Source: Candidatus Zhuqueibacterota bacterium
Lineage (GTDB): Bacteria; Electryoneota; RPQS01
NCBI GenBank assembly: GCA_003818605.1
Contig: RPQS01000021.1
Span: forward strand, 1-64,000
DNA length: 64,000 bases
Reading direction: 5' to 3'
Shown here: positions 38,978 to 48,603 of the stretch, piece by piece
How positions within the stretch are numbered: position 1 is the first letter of the stretch
Layout: every line of letters starts with the position of its first letter
The notes under the pieces: model-generated
Seen by the model: only the letters and a program-made list of their open reading frames with translations
Databases searched by the model: none
What the model was told of the DNA's origin: nothing
Program-made: the position numbers and the translations under genes

Positions 38978-40429
38978 ATGGATAAAATTAGAGACCCTCT
39001 CTATGGTTTTATTGAGTGTGAACCTTTAGAGCGGGACATTATTAATTCCCCTGCATTTCAAAGACTTCGGCGAGTCAAGCAACTTGCGCTTGCGAACTAT
39101 GTTTATCCTAGCGCAAATCATACTCGTTTTGAACATTGTATTGGTACGATGCATGTTGCTGGTCTCATGGCGAAAAAATTCGACCTCGACCCAGAAACGA
39201 CTCGCATCGTTCGGCTTGCAGCTTTAGTTCATGATATCGGGCACGGTCCCTTCGGTCATGTTACCGAGGATGCTTTTGAGGCACTGCATATTAATCGAGG
39301 AGATGAAACAACTGTTCATAAATTTCACGAACATATTACCGCGAAAATAATTCGATCTCAAAAGCATCTCGGAAAGTACTTAGAACAAGATGCAGAACGA
39401 ATCGCTGATATTCTCGACCCAAAGAAGACAGATCCTTGTATCGAAAAAGACATAGTCTCTGGTCCTCTCGATGCAGACAAAATCGATTACCTCAGGCGCG
39501 ACAGTTATTTCTGCGGTGTTGAGTATGGAGCGTTTGATTTTCACAAGCTCCTTCGTGTCTTGACTGCCCCACAAGTTGGTGATATACGTTCTCTTCGAAT
39601 AGAACATGACGGCGTACATTGCATTGAACAATTCGTGGTTGCAAAGTACTTCATTAATTATCAAGTATACCGTCATAGAATTCGACTTATTACGGATGCG
39701 ATGTTGGTTCGCGCTGTTGAACTATCATTTAAAGAAAACTCATATGTAAATACTCTCTATTCTTTCAACAATTCTTCAGAAGAATCTTTTAATAATTACC
39801 TTGATACATATCTCAATTCAGATGATACTAAACTTTTGGATGAAGGAGCAAACAACCCTTCTGAGGGCCAGACGCTTTTCAAAATGCTCCGCAATAGAGA
39901 TCTCCTAAAACGTGTTTTCCACTGCAACGCAAGCGAATTACTACCAAACAAGGATAACAAAGAAAAAGTACATGCTCTAAAAAAACTCTTTCTCGTTCTT
40001 GGCAATCTTTTTGGAGGTACAAGTAAACATGATACTAGCGCTATAAAAAAACTTATGGAAAAACATCATAAAGAATTAATTGGACATAGCAAAGAGATTG
40101 AAACACGAATAGCAGAACATCTCCATGTAGAGAAGAATCACTGTATTCTAAAAATTTATCCTATAAAATTTGACCGTGGAAAAGAAATCGATGCTGGAAA
40201 AGTGATGGTTCTTCAACAATATGGAGAACCTAAAACACTTGATGAGTGTACAGAAATCTGTACACCAACGGAAGCTAAGCTTCGGCAAATGAACATTGAC
40301 GTGTATGCTCCGCCAATCAATAACAATACATACACTCTTGAAGCGTTGAGTAAGATTCGTGGACCTGTGATGGAAATTCTGAAGGAATATTTTAAGGACG
40401 GAGGATCAGAAAATGTTGTTGTTGAATGA
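38978..40429 (+). CDS. HD-domain phosphohydrolase (YwfO/COG1078-like, dNTPase-related)
   Basis: FQRLRRVKQLALANYVYPSANHTRFEHCIGTMHVAG...LAALVHDIGHGPFGHVTE. Confidence 0.9.
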   Translation: MDKIRDPLYGFIECEPLERDIINSPAFQRLRRVKQLALANYVYPSANHTRFEHCIGTMHVAGLMAKKFDLDPETTRIVRLAALVHDIGHGPFGHVTEDAFEALHINRGDETTVHKFHEHITAKIIRSQKHLGKYLEQDAERIADILDPKKTDPCIEKDIVSGPLDADKIDYLRRDSYFCGVEYGAFDFHKLLRVLTAPQVGDIRSLRIEHDGVHCIEQFVVAKYFINYQVYRHRIRLITDAMLVRAVELSFKENSYVNTLYSFNNSSEESFNNYLDTYLNSDDTKLLDEGANNPSEGQTLFKMLRNRDLLKRVFHCNASELLPNKDNKEKVHALKKLFLVLGNLFGGTSKHDTSAIKKLMEKHHKELIGHSKEIETRIAEHLHVEKNHCILKIYPIKFDRGKEIDAGKVMVLQQYGEPKTLDECTEICTPTEAKLRQMNIDVYAPPINNNTYTLEALSKIRGPVMEILKEYFKDGGSENVVVE

Positions 40430-40973
40430 CATTATCCCCTTAGTCTTGGCAGCTGCAAATGGTCTGGGAGTAGAGCCTAACCGAACACAACTTCAAAAAC
40501 TCATCTACTTTGCTACAGATATGTTGGGGTGTGCTCCTGTGCATCGGCCTCATTACTACGGACCTTATTCGCCCGATGTGAGCGAAGCAACTCTTGACTT
40601 AGTGGACAGTGATGTGGTGATTGAGGATTGCCAAGTATCATACGGTCCTTTCGACGCGAATGAAATCCGGCAGTATTCCTATTCTCTGACAGATTTAGGT
40701 AAAGATGTGGTTCTACTCGTTAAAAATGAATCACCTGATGAATCAGGAAATATTCGGAATCTTGTTCTTAAGCTACTCAAGAATGGTGGAAAAGATACTA
40801 AGGCTTTGGCGATTGCAGCGAAAGTACATTACATTCTCAACCGGAATCAACGACTCGCGCCGAGCAATTCCGAAGAAATCGTTAAACATGCCGCGCGTCT
40901 CGGATGGGAAATTGACGAGAACGATGTGGCTGGTGCCATCGAATTTCTGTCTAAAACAAATCTACTTCCATAA
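40413..40973 (+). CDS. YwgA-like protein
   Basis: NRTQLQKLIYFATDMLG...HYYGPYSPDVSEATLDLV...YSYSLTDLGKDVV; start overlaps the HD gene end. Confidence 0.65.
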   Translation: MLLLNDIIPLVLAAANGLGVEPNRTQLQKLIYFATDMLGCAPVHRPHYYGPYSPDVSEATLDLVDSDVVIEDCQVSYGPFDANEIRQYSYSLTDLGKDVVLLVKNESPDESGNIRNLVLKLLKNGGKDTKALAIAAKVHYILNRNQRLAPSNSEEIVKHAARLGWEIDENDVAGAIEFLSKTNLLP

Positions 40974-40998
40974 ATCCTTTTATTAGATTGTTACAAAT

Positions 40999-41025
40999 AG
41001 GGGTGCATTTTGCGCCCCTTGTTTT
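40999..41025 (+). terminator. Rho-independent-type terminator of the HD/YwgA-like pair
   Basis: aggggtgcattttgcgccccttgtttt. Confidence 0.65.
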
Positions 41026-41089
41026 GATTCCGGCGGGGTTGTGACCAACACCCAGAGGGTGTTGGCTAGTGATATCCCGGCTCGGCGAT
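41026..41089 (+). repeat. Nested framed hairpin element, same inner module as 25359..25419
   Basis: gattccggcggggttgtgaccaacacccagagggtgttggctagtgatatcccggctcggcgat. Confidence 0.85.
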
Positions 41090-41332
41090 CAATGAGTGAG
41101 GCGAAATCCGGCGATTTAGGGGTTTCGGCTTGGACTATGGACTGACTGCTTAATTTACAATAGAATACCTGTGTGTCATTAATGTTGGATTTGTTGGTAA
41201 ACCCCTGCATTATCTTGACAAACCAGTCGAATGTAGGTATATTTATTCTATTGCAACCTCAAAAACACTTCAATTTACATACGAAAACCAGATCGAATTT
41301 TTCCTTTCCGGTCTGACAGCAAGGAGACACAG

Positions 41333-42958
41333 ATGAAGATGAAACTTGCGACGATTTTATTGGTGATGCTGTTTGCAGCAGTGGGAACAAGTCATGCGAG
41401 CATCGGATGGGCGGGAATGGTCTACCCCTGCGACGGAATGACCTACCTTGACAACGCCGACATTGATGTGTATGTCCAGATTTGGAAAGACGGCTGCACA
41501 TCGGGCGGCGGCGCATGTGCCGGTTTGTCGGCTTGGCTTTATTACAAGAAAGCCTCCGAAGGAACTTACACGATGCTGGCGATGAATTACCTTGGCGAAA
41601 ACGGCAACAACGATGAGTACAAGGGAACCATTCCGGCGGCAGCGACATCAGCGGGCGACAACGAGATGTTCTATGTGGACTGCTACGACAGCAGCGACGC
41701 CACGTGGTACTACGGCGCGAAAAACCAGTGGTCATGCACGGGCGGAGAGAAGGATCCTCCATTCTCGCTGAACATCTCCCCTGCTATAGACCGCGACGTC
41801 ACCGTGACATTCCGCGTGGACATGATCTGTCTTGATCCTTCCTGGTATTGGGGCGGCGTTTTTGTGGCGGGAGGTCTCAACGGATGGTCGGGCTGTGCAC
41901 TTCAAATGTTCGATCCACCGGACGGGGACTATATCTTCGAATACAGCCACACTTTTGCCGCGGGATCGAATCCGTATCAGGAATACAAGTTCAATAAGAA
42001 CGCCGGATCGTGTGATTGGGAAGGCGGCGGCAACCGGGCCTTCACGATTGACGATGATAATTCAACGCACGTTCTGCCCGTGGAAGTGTGGGATCGCTGG
42101 GATTGCTGCACACCGAGCGGCCCGGCTTCGATCACGATTCCCGGAAGATATTGCGTGACGCTGTGCGCGTGCAACGAGTATCTGGATATTCCCTTAGTCA
42201 CACCGTACAATCCGCCGGTCATTACGAACATCTCTTTTACGCCGGGCTGCGATGACTGCGGCGGATCGTGCGCGGCGGGTGCGGGAGATCCGAGTTGGCA
42301 AGTCGTGAACATTTCCGGCACGTGGGTGCTGCGGCTCTCTCTGCTGCGAATCCCGGGCGATGCGAACGGCTGTTTCTGCATGACGATTGACAACATCCTG
42401 CCCGTGGAATTGGGCAGCTTCGAAGCGGTGGCTGACCATCACGGTATTACGCTCAACTGGACAACGCGCAGCGAGCGCAATAACGATCACTTCAACATCC
42501 TGCGCGACGGTGCGTTCGTACACGAAACCGCGAGCCTCGGCAATACGGAAGTCGGACACGACTATTCGTGGACCGATGAAAACGCGGTGAGCGGCGTGAG
42601 CTACACCTACACACTGGTTGCGGTTGACGTAAACGGAACCAGCCGCGAACTGGCAACAGCCAGCGCATCGTTCAATGCGGGAACGAGCATGCCGAATGAA
42701 TACATGCTGGGCGAGAACTATCCGAATCCGTTCAATCCGTCAACCACATTTGCCTACTCGCTTAAGGAAGCGGGTCTGGTGACGATTAACGTTTACGATG
42801 TTTCGGGCCGCGTGGTGGCGAATCTGGTGAACGAAAATCTGCCCGCCGGCCAGTACAACTTCTCGTACAATGCAGCCGATCTGCCTTCAGGCGTATATTA
42901 CTATCAGATGAAGGTGAACGGCTTCACCGCCACGCAGAAGATGGTGTTGATGAAGTAA
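41333..42958 (+). CDS. Secreted protein with T9SS type A C-terminal sorting domain
   Basis: Signal peptide; C-term NYPNPFNPSTTFAYSLKEAGLVTINVYDVSGRVV...TATQKMVLMK. Confidence 0.85.
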   Translation: MKMKLATILLVMLFAAVGTSHASIGWAGMVYPCDGMTYLDNADIDVYVQIWKDGCTSGGGACAGLSAWLYYKKASEGTYTMLAMNYLGENGNNDEYKGTIPAAATSAGDNEMFYVDCYDSSDATWYYGAKNQWSCTGGEKDPPFSLNISPAIDRDVTVTFRVDMICLDPSWYWGGVFVAGGLNGWSGCALQMFDPPDGDYIFEYSHTFAAGSNPYQEYKFNKNAGSCDWEGGGNRAFTIDDDNSTHVLPVEVWDRWDCCTPSGPASITIPGRYCVTLCACNEYLDIPLVTPYNPPVITNISFTPGCDDCGGSCAAGAGDPSWQVVNISGTWVLRLSLLRIPGDANGCFCMTIDNILPVELGSFEAVADHHGITLNWTTRSERNNDHFNILRDGAFVHETASLGNTEVGHDYSWTDENAVSGVSYTYTLVAVDVNGTSRELATASASFNAGTSMPNEYMLGENYPNPFNPSTTFAYSLKEAGLVTINVYDVSGRVVANLVNENLPAGQYNFSYNAADLPSGVYYYQMKVNGFTATQKMVLMK

Positions 42959-43002
42959 GGATATTTTATGCCGCAATCGTGCGGCATTGAATTGCGGAGA
43001 AG

Positions 43003-43039
43003 AAGCGCAGCGTCCGAAAGACGCTGCGCTTTTATTTTT
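43003..43039 (+). terminator. Rho-independent-type terminator
   Basis: aagcgcagcgtccgaaagacgctgcgcttttattttt. Confidence 0.8.
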
Positions 43040-43040
43040 G

Positions 43041-43074
43041 GATTCCGGCCGGGTCAGGAGCCCCGGCTCGGCGA
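43041..43074 (+). repeat. Framed hairpin element, core CCGGGTCAGGAGCCCCGG
   Basis: gattccgg-ccgggtcaggagccccgg-ctcggcga; one core difference from 4427..4460. Confidence 0.8.
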
Positions 43075-43075
43075 G

Positions 43076-43104
43076 AAAAAACCCCCGGTCGGCGACCGGG
43101 GGCT
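43076..43104 (-). terminator. Hairpin terminator for the leftward gene
   Basis: aaaaacccccggtcggcgaccgggggct. Confidence 0.7.
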
Positions 43105-43115
43105 GGTATTCAGAT

Positions 43116-43790
43116 TTAGAGTTTCTTCAACCGGAAATGATGAGTGTAGGTTGAATCCGGCGCAACGGTTTCGGTGTAGCGGTCTCTTTCGTATTCATTT
43201 ACGTTCACGAATATCGTGTGATCGCCCGGCTGTAAATTGCAGAGCTTCACATATCCCGTGGAGTCGAGCGTCCCCGAACTGCAACAGAATTTATGTATTG
43301 TCCCAGACGTATCCACATACTCCGACTCCATGACGATCTCGGCGTTGGAAAGACTCCGGTCATTTTCACGATCGCGGACATATAGGATGATCGTGCCGAA
43401 ACCCGATTTGGCATCACACGGCTCCTGAAGGATAATTCCTTGGCCGTCCTCGTGAACGTATAATTTCTGTTTGAGAACCACGGTAACAACAATAGCCGAA
43501 TCGGAAGTTATTTCCATCGGTTTCTGAAAATCCCAGAACCCCTCGCGCGACACGCGCAGCGTGTATTTCCCCCAATTGATGCCTGCAAAAGAAAATCTTC
43601 CGGTCTTGTCTGTAACATACGGCGATTGGGAATGGTGCTGCAATTCCACACTCGCACCCGAAAGCGGACGACCAGATTTCTCGTTAACCACCTGTCCGCT
43701 GACGGAACCTGCTTGCGCCATAACGGCATTTGGGATTGCGAAAACGCTCAAATACACGAACAGGAACAGATGAAAAATGCTTCGCTGCAT
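43116..43790 (-). CDS. Secreted carboxypeptidase-regulatory-like domain protein
   Basis: SVSGQVVNEKSGRPLSGASVELQHHSQSPYVTDKTGRFSFAGINWGKYTLRVSREGF. Confidence 0.8.
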   Translation of the reverse strand: MQRSIFHLFLFVYLSVFAIPNAVMAQAGSVSGQVVNEKSGRPLSGASVELQHHSQSPYVTDKTGRFSFAGINWGKYTLRVSREGFWDFQKPMEITSDSAIVVTVVLKQKLYVHEDGQGIILQEPCDAKSGFGTIILYVRDRENDRSLSNAEIVMESEYVDTSGTIHKFCCSSGTLDSTGYVKLCNLQPGDHTIFVNVNEYERDRYTETVAPDSTYTHHFRLKKL

Positions 43791-43822
43791 GATGGACGCT
43801 CCCCGTTCGTTGATATCTGCTG

Positions 43823-43854
43823 GTTCCGGGCAGATCGGGGGATCTGCCTCGGCG
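43823..43854 (+). repeat. Framed hairpin element, core GCAGATC-GGGG-GATCTGC
   Basis: gttccgggcagatcgggggatctgcctcggcg; matches 54210..54242 and reverse complement of 2121..2154. Confidence 0.8.
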
Positions 43855-43858
43855 AAAT

Positions 43859-43892
43859 AAACGCGCGGGGTAAGGACACCCTCGCGCGGCGG
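43859..43892 (+). repeat. Hairpin module AACGCGCGGGGTAAGGACACCCTCGCGCGGCG
   Basis: Near-identical to 21549..21582. Confidence 0.7.
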
Positions 43893-43900
43893 TTATGCAA

Positions 43901-45178
43901 TTATGTTTTGAGGTCTTTTTTCTTGGCGGCGGGGAAGAGGACATTGTTCAGGATGAGGCGATAGCCGGGAGAGTTTTTGTGGAGTTCGAGAATCGTGGGC
44001 GGATCGCCGACCATATGGCGATAATCCTCGGGATCGTGGCCGCCGTAGTAAGTCCAAAAACCCTTGCCGAATGTGCCGTAGATATATTTGATTTCGTCCG
44101 TGCCCTCGTTCTGCGCGAGAATCGTTACGTTTGGTTTGATGAATTCCTTGTGAAAGGCCGTAGTTTGTCCCATAAAGCCCTTGACCACGCTGGTGTGGCA
44201 CTGGGTGAGCATCGTGGGAACGGGATCGTACTTGGCCGAGAAATCGAACAGCGTGAAATAATCACCCTCATCCCCGCGCGACATGCGGCCCGTGCGCGGC
44301 GAAACGTCTATTTCGGAAAACTCGTAGACCATCGGATCGGTGATGAGTTGATAATTCTGAAAAGCGAAACTGTAATCGAAGCGCATCTTGGCCGCGTAGT
44401 CTCCGTCCATGCCGTCGCCGTCGAAAACGGGCGCGCAAATGTCGGTCTCCGCCGCGGCTAATGCGATGTCATAACTGTCCGTCGCGCTGCACATGGCAAA
44501 CATGAAGCCGCCCTGCCCGACGTAACTGCGCAGCGCGCGCGCCACCGCCAGCTTAAGCTGCGAGGCTTTTTTAAATCCCAATCGTGATGCTCGCGACTCT
44601 TCATCCTGCACCTGCTTGATGTACCAATCCGCATTGCGGTACATCGAATAGAATTTTCCGTACTGCCCGGTGAAATCTTCGTGATGGAGGTGCACCCAAT
44701 CGTATTTGGCGAGCTTGCCCGCCAAGATGTCTTCGTCATAAATGCGGTCGAAGGGAATTTCCGCGTAAGTAAGCGCAAGATTAACGGCGTCATCCCACGG
44801 GCCGTCTTCCACGTCGGGCGGAGCGTAGATGGCCACCTTAGTGGCCTTTTCAAGCAGAACAACTTCCATGTTGGCCTGTTCGATTTCAGAGTAGATCGCT
44901 CCCGCATCGCTCACGGTTTCACTGGTCACGCCGCGCAGGCGGCATTCGTTTTCAATCTCTGTGGCGTAATCCATTAGAAAACCACCGCCGCGATAATTCA
45001 AAAGCCACTGCGTTTTGAGTCCGCGGTTCAGTGCCATCCACGTGACGCCGTAGGCTTTCAGATGATCCGTCTGCGACAGATCCATGGGAATGAGCAGCTT
45101 CTGAGCGAAAGCGGGGAAAACGAACAGAAGACAAAGGATGAAGGATGAAGGATGAAGGATGAAACGGAAATATTTCAT
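43901..45178 (-). CDS. Secreted protein, tentatively of the Bacteroidetes-type 'asparagine synthetase B'-annotated family
   Basis: KLLIPMDLSQTDHLKAYGVTWMAL...WLLNYRGGGFLMDY...; product name uncertain. Confidence 0.55.
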   Translation of the reverse strand: MKYFRFILHPSSFILCLLFVFPAFAQKLLIPMDLSQTDHLKAYGVTWMALNRGLKTQWLLNYRGGGFLMDYATEIENECRLRGVTSETVSDAGAIYSEIEQANMEVVLLEKATKVAIYAPPDVEDGPWDDAVNLALTYAEIPFDRIYDEDILAGKLAKYDWVHLHHEDFTGQYGKFYSMYRNADWYIKQVQDEESRASRLGFKKASQLKLAVARALRSYVGQGGFMFAMCSATDSYDIALAAAETDICAPVFDGDGMDGDYAAKMRFDYSFAFQNYQLITDPMVYEFSEIDVSPRTGRMSRGDEGDYFTLFDFSAKYDPVPTMLTQCHTSVVKGFMGQTTAFHKEFIKPNVTILAQNEGTDEIKYIYGTFGKGFWTYYGGHDPEDYRHMVGDPPTILELHKNSPGYRLILNNVLFPAAKKKDLKT

Positions 45179-45194
45179 GGTGTGTTTGGATTAA

Positions 45195-47132
45195 TTACGA
45201 TACTCGCGCGGTCAGGATTCGGGCTTTGCGGCGGGCTTGCTCCAGATAAATCGAGCGCGGATGCTGAATGAGAAACTCCTTCAGTTCGGCCAGGGCGCCG
45301 GCGTCATCGTGCAGATCTTCGGTGCGAATAATTGCGCGCAGGTACTTTGCGCGATCCAAATCCACCGATTCCGTGTAAAGCGTAATAAAAGTGTCGAGTA
45401 CGGAAACGGCCGCCGCGAATTGTCCGGCATTTCGCAAAGCGATAGCTTGCGAATAGCGCGCCCATTCCGCGAGCTTGCCGCTTTTCAGAAGCGTGGCCGC
45501 CTCATCGAAGCGAACGGCCGCGAGCGAATCTTCGCGGCGGAATTCCGCGAAATCGCCTTCGGCAAATGCGCGCACCGCGCGATGCAGGCCGCCCTCCTCC
45601 AATAAAGCCGTGTATAAAACCGCATCGTTGAAGGACGTGTTCACGGGATTTCCGCCCGTGATACTGTCCAATGCTTCATAGGCGCGATTGGTGGAATCCC
45701 GCCAAATGTTGGCGCGTGCGATGCGTAGAAGCGCCTGCGAACCTTCCTCGCCCGGCTCTCGCGTGCCATCCAATTTAACTACATCGAACCAAGCGGAAAC
45801 TGCGGCATCGTAATCACCCTGCCAAGCCCGGCAATCGCCGCGACGCAAACCCACTTGGGCGCGCGATACCACAAGTCCCTTGATCCACAATTCCTCGAAA
45901 AGTTCCAGCGCACCCGCCACATTGCGATCGTGATTGAGGAGAATCTCCGCGATGCGAAAACGGGCCTCGTGGACTTGTTTAAACGTGGGATGCTGCACGA
46001 TAAAATTTTCATACGCCTGTTTGGCCAGATCCCACTGCCCAAGATTTTCCAAACAACGTCCCAATCCCAATTCCGCGCGGGCGGCCAAATCCGCCGCCGG
46101 TTTCCATCTTAAAATGGTCTGAAATCCGCGCCGCGCATTGTCCACTTCCTTTTCATTCAAGAGCTGTTCCGCCGCAGCGAGTACCTGAATTCCACCTCCC
46201 GCTGAAAGTGAATCGGCGGTGATGGTCGCGTTCAGATAGTTTTCCAGATCGCCTGTTTTGTGCGCGAAACCGGCGACGATGCGCCACAAATCCGCGTTCT
46301 TCTTTTCCCGTTTAACCGCTTTTTGCAAAATGGCGGCGACTTTTTCGTTTACCGACGAATCATCGGGAAACTGATTCAAATAGTTTAGCGCCAGCTGCCA
46401 ACCGCTGGGCGAGGTGGCGGAATAGATCAACAACTCTTCAGTGGCCGCCGTCCAATTCATTTGACCGCGAAGACTTGACGCTAATTCGAGCGCCATGAAC
46501 GACGGCTGCTTGCTCTCTTTGCGGAAATCGCGAATCATTTTTGTGCCGTCATCCCAGAGGCGATTTTGCAGTAGAAGAAAAACCAGCGTCCGCACGGCTT
46601 CGTCGGAGGTGCCCACTTCCGCGAGCGCAGCATTCCAGATAGACCATGCTTTTGGATCGTCGCCGCGCGCCAGAGCAACCTGACCCAGCGCGAGCTTCAT
46701 GGAGTACGCACTGGTCGGATCGGCGGGGCTGCTCACGCGATCCTGCACCAGATTGCGCTTGGCGATCCATTCATTTAAAAACGCTTCCGCCTGATCGTAC
46801 TGCTTCAGCACAATCATGCAGCGGGCCACGCTGGGGATTCCTTCCGGATGCCACGGTGAACGCGTGACCAGTTCTCGCCAGATGGGGAGCGCGCGCGCGT
46901 AATCGCCGAGCGACTCGGCGCGACGCGCGCGTTCGGCAATTATGGATTCCTCGCTCGCCTGCTTCTTTATCGAAGATTTGCCGGGCGTGCCCTGTCCGGG
47001 CTGAGTCTGAATCTGAATGGGGATCTGCGTTGTCTGAGCGTTGGCCGCAAGAGACAGCGAAAGCAAAAGTGTGAGTGAAAGTATCGTTTTAATCACAGCG
47101 TATTCGTGTTGTCGTTTCGTGGGTTTTCGCAC
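45195..47132 (-). CDS. TPR-repeat protein, secreted
   Basis: Signal peptide; TPR-like helices (ARALPIWRELVTRSPWHPEG, LGRCLENLGQWDLAKQAYENFIVQHP). Confidence 0.75.
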   Translation of the reverse strand: MRKPTKRQHEYAVIKTILSLTLLLSLSLAANAQTTQIPIQIQTQPGQGTPGKSSIKKQASEESIIAERARRAESLGDYARALPIWRELVTRSPWHPEGIPSVARCMIVLKQYDQAEAFLNEWIAKRNLVQDRVSSPADPTSAYSMKLALGQVALARGDDPKAWSIWNAALAEVGTSDEAVRTLVFLLLQNRLWDDGTKMIRDFRKESKQPSFMALELASSLRGQMNWTAATEELLIYSATSPSGWQLALNYLNQFPDDSSVNEKVAAILQKAVKREKKNADLWRIVAGFAHKTGDLENYLNATITADSLSAGGGIQVLAAAEQLLNEKEVDNARRGFQTILRWKPAADLAARAELGLGRCLENLGQWDLAKQAYENFIVQHPTFKQVHEARFRIAEILLNHDRNVAGALELFEELWIKGLVVSRAQVGLRRGDCRAWQGDYDAAVSAWFDVVKLDGTREPGEEGSQALLRIARANIWRDSTNRAYEALDSITGGNPVNTSFNDAVLYTALLEEGGLHRAVRAFAEGDFAEFRREDSLAAVRFDEAATLLKSGKLAEWARYSQAIALRNAGQFAAAVSVLDTFITLYTESVDLDRAKYLRAIIRTEDLHDDAGALAELKEFLIQHPRSIYLEQARRKARILTARVS

Positions 47133-47139
47133 ATGGTTT

Positions 47140-48594
47140 CTATTTGATCAACAGCAATTTGCTGACGGCAGTTTGATTCTCCGAATGCAGCCGGAGAAAG
47201 TGCATACCAGAGGGTAAGCCTGCGGCTTCATAGATCAATTCATGATCGCCAGCCGCAAACCAATCTGATGCAATTGTGCCTACGGAGCGGCCGGTAATAT
47301 CCACAATGTCGAGTGTGACGCGCGCGTTTCGCGCCAGTGAAAATTGCAGCCTTGTGGATGCATTGAACGGATTGGGATAGGCTTGCAGCGATAGAGATAG
47401 CGGCACAACTTCTCTTGGTTCCGTGATCGGTAAAATCTCATCGGCGGGAAATCCGATCAGAAAAGCGCCACCGTTACCGGGAAATGTATAATTGTTTGCA
47501 GTGAAACACCCGTACACGGTATTCTCATAAACGGCCACGCTTGTTCCGGTTAACGACTGCGAATTTTGCAGGCTATATTCATGCGGCGGTCCGATTGGCT
47601 GACCGAAAGCATCTAATCCATAGTATCGCAGCTGTGCCGAATCCGTATGGATAATGCCAAACGAGATGACGGAGTTACCTTGCGACACAGGCGAAAGCGC
47701 CAGATAAAACAAATGCGCGCTTTGCGAAATAGACGACACCGGCCATGGCTCGCAGACCGTAGTGACTCCGGATTCGCAGCGCAGTTCACGAAAATAGTAT
47801 GTTGATGACCCCGATTGCAACACTCCTCTCATTAAGCCGATATAGAGCACCCCGTCACTTTCAGTAATAAAAGATTCGCTAAAAAACGTTTGCCGTGTTT
47901 CCGTTTCGACAAATAACGTGTCTATGGATAGAAGGGAGCCATTATCCGCATAAGCGTGAACAGTGAATCCGTATCTGCGCCACGGGGATTCACCGGTAAT
48001 AAACACGCCCACAAGCTTACAAACGCTGCCGTCCGTGTAGGCATAGCGAATCGTGAAATCGTTTAAACTTTGCTGATGACGAAGCGATCCGTCTTCTCGC
48101 AGCCACAGCAACTGCTGTTGAACGGACGCATCGCCTTCGAAGTAGGTCAAAAAGAGTCCCGAATCCACGCGGCAAAGAAACGGCATACTCCCCCACATCG
48201 GCCCCAATGTGTCCAGCGGCTGCCCCTCCGGGGAAACGAACCGGACTTCAACGCTTTGCGCTCACGTATGAAATATGAGCTGCGCCGTGCCTCGATTTGA
48301 AAGCCGCGTAAACGAGACGATAGCCGGACAACTGATCGAGCCGCCAACCGGAACAACCTCGTAAGGAATCCGCGCGCCAAGCAGATCGCCATTCGGTGCT
48401 ACTTGCTGCCCCATCGTGGAAAGCCAAAACTCGGATATAGATGACCACATACAGCGCAGCGTATCATCGTTTGTCACTTCCACAGACGGATAGCAAAAGC
48501 GCCCCACGGATTCATCATCGAGCCGCAGTGGGCCAAACGTGAATTGAGCGGCCGCTGTGAGCGGCAGCAGGAACAAAGCAAGATAGCGGATCAT
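47140..48594 (-). pseudogene. T9SS-sorting-domain secreted protein interrupted by one in-frame TGA at 48262..48264
   Basis: ORFs 48262..48594 and 47140..48207 share a frame; reads ...AQLIFHT[TGA]AQSVEVRFVSPEGQPLDTLGPMWGSMPF...; C-term YPNPFNASTRLQFSL...KLLLIK. Confidence 0.75.
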
Positions 48595-48603
48595 GGTTTG
48601 CCC

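Noticed and set aside
48262-48264. Selenocysteine reading of the in-frame TGA
   Set aside because: The context is not a redox motif, and nonsense mutation or sequencing error is simpler; no clear SECIS hairpin could be argued by eye.
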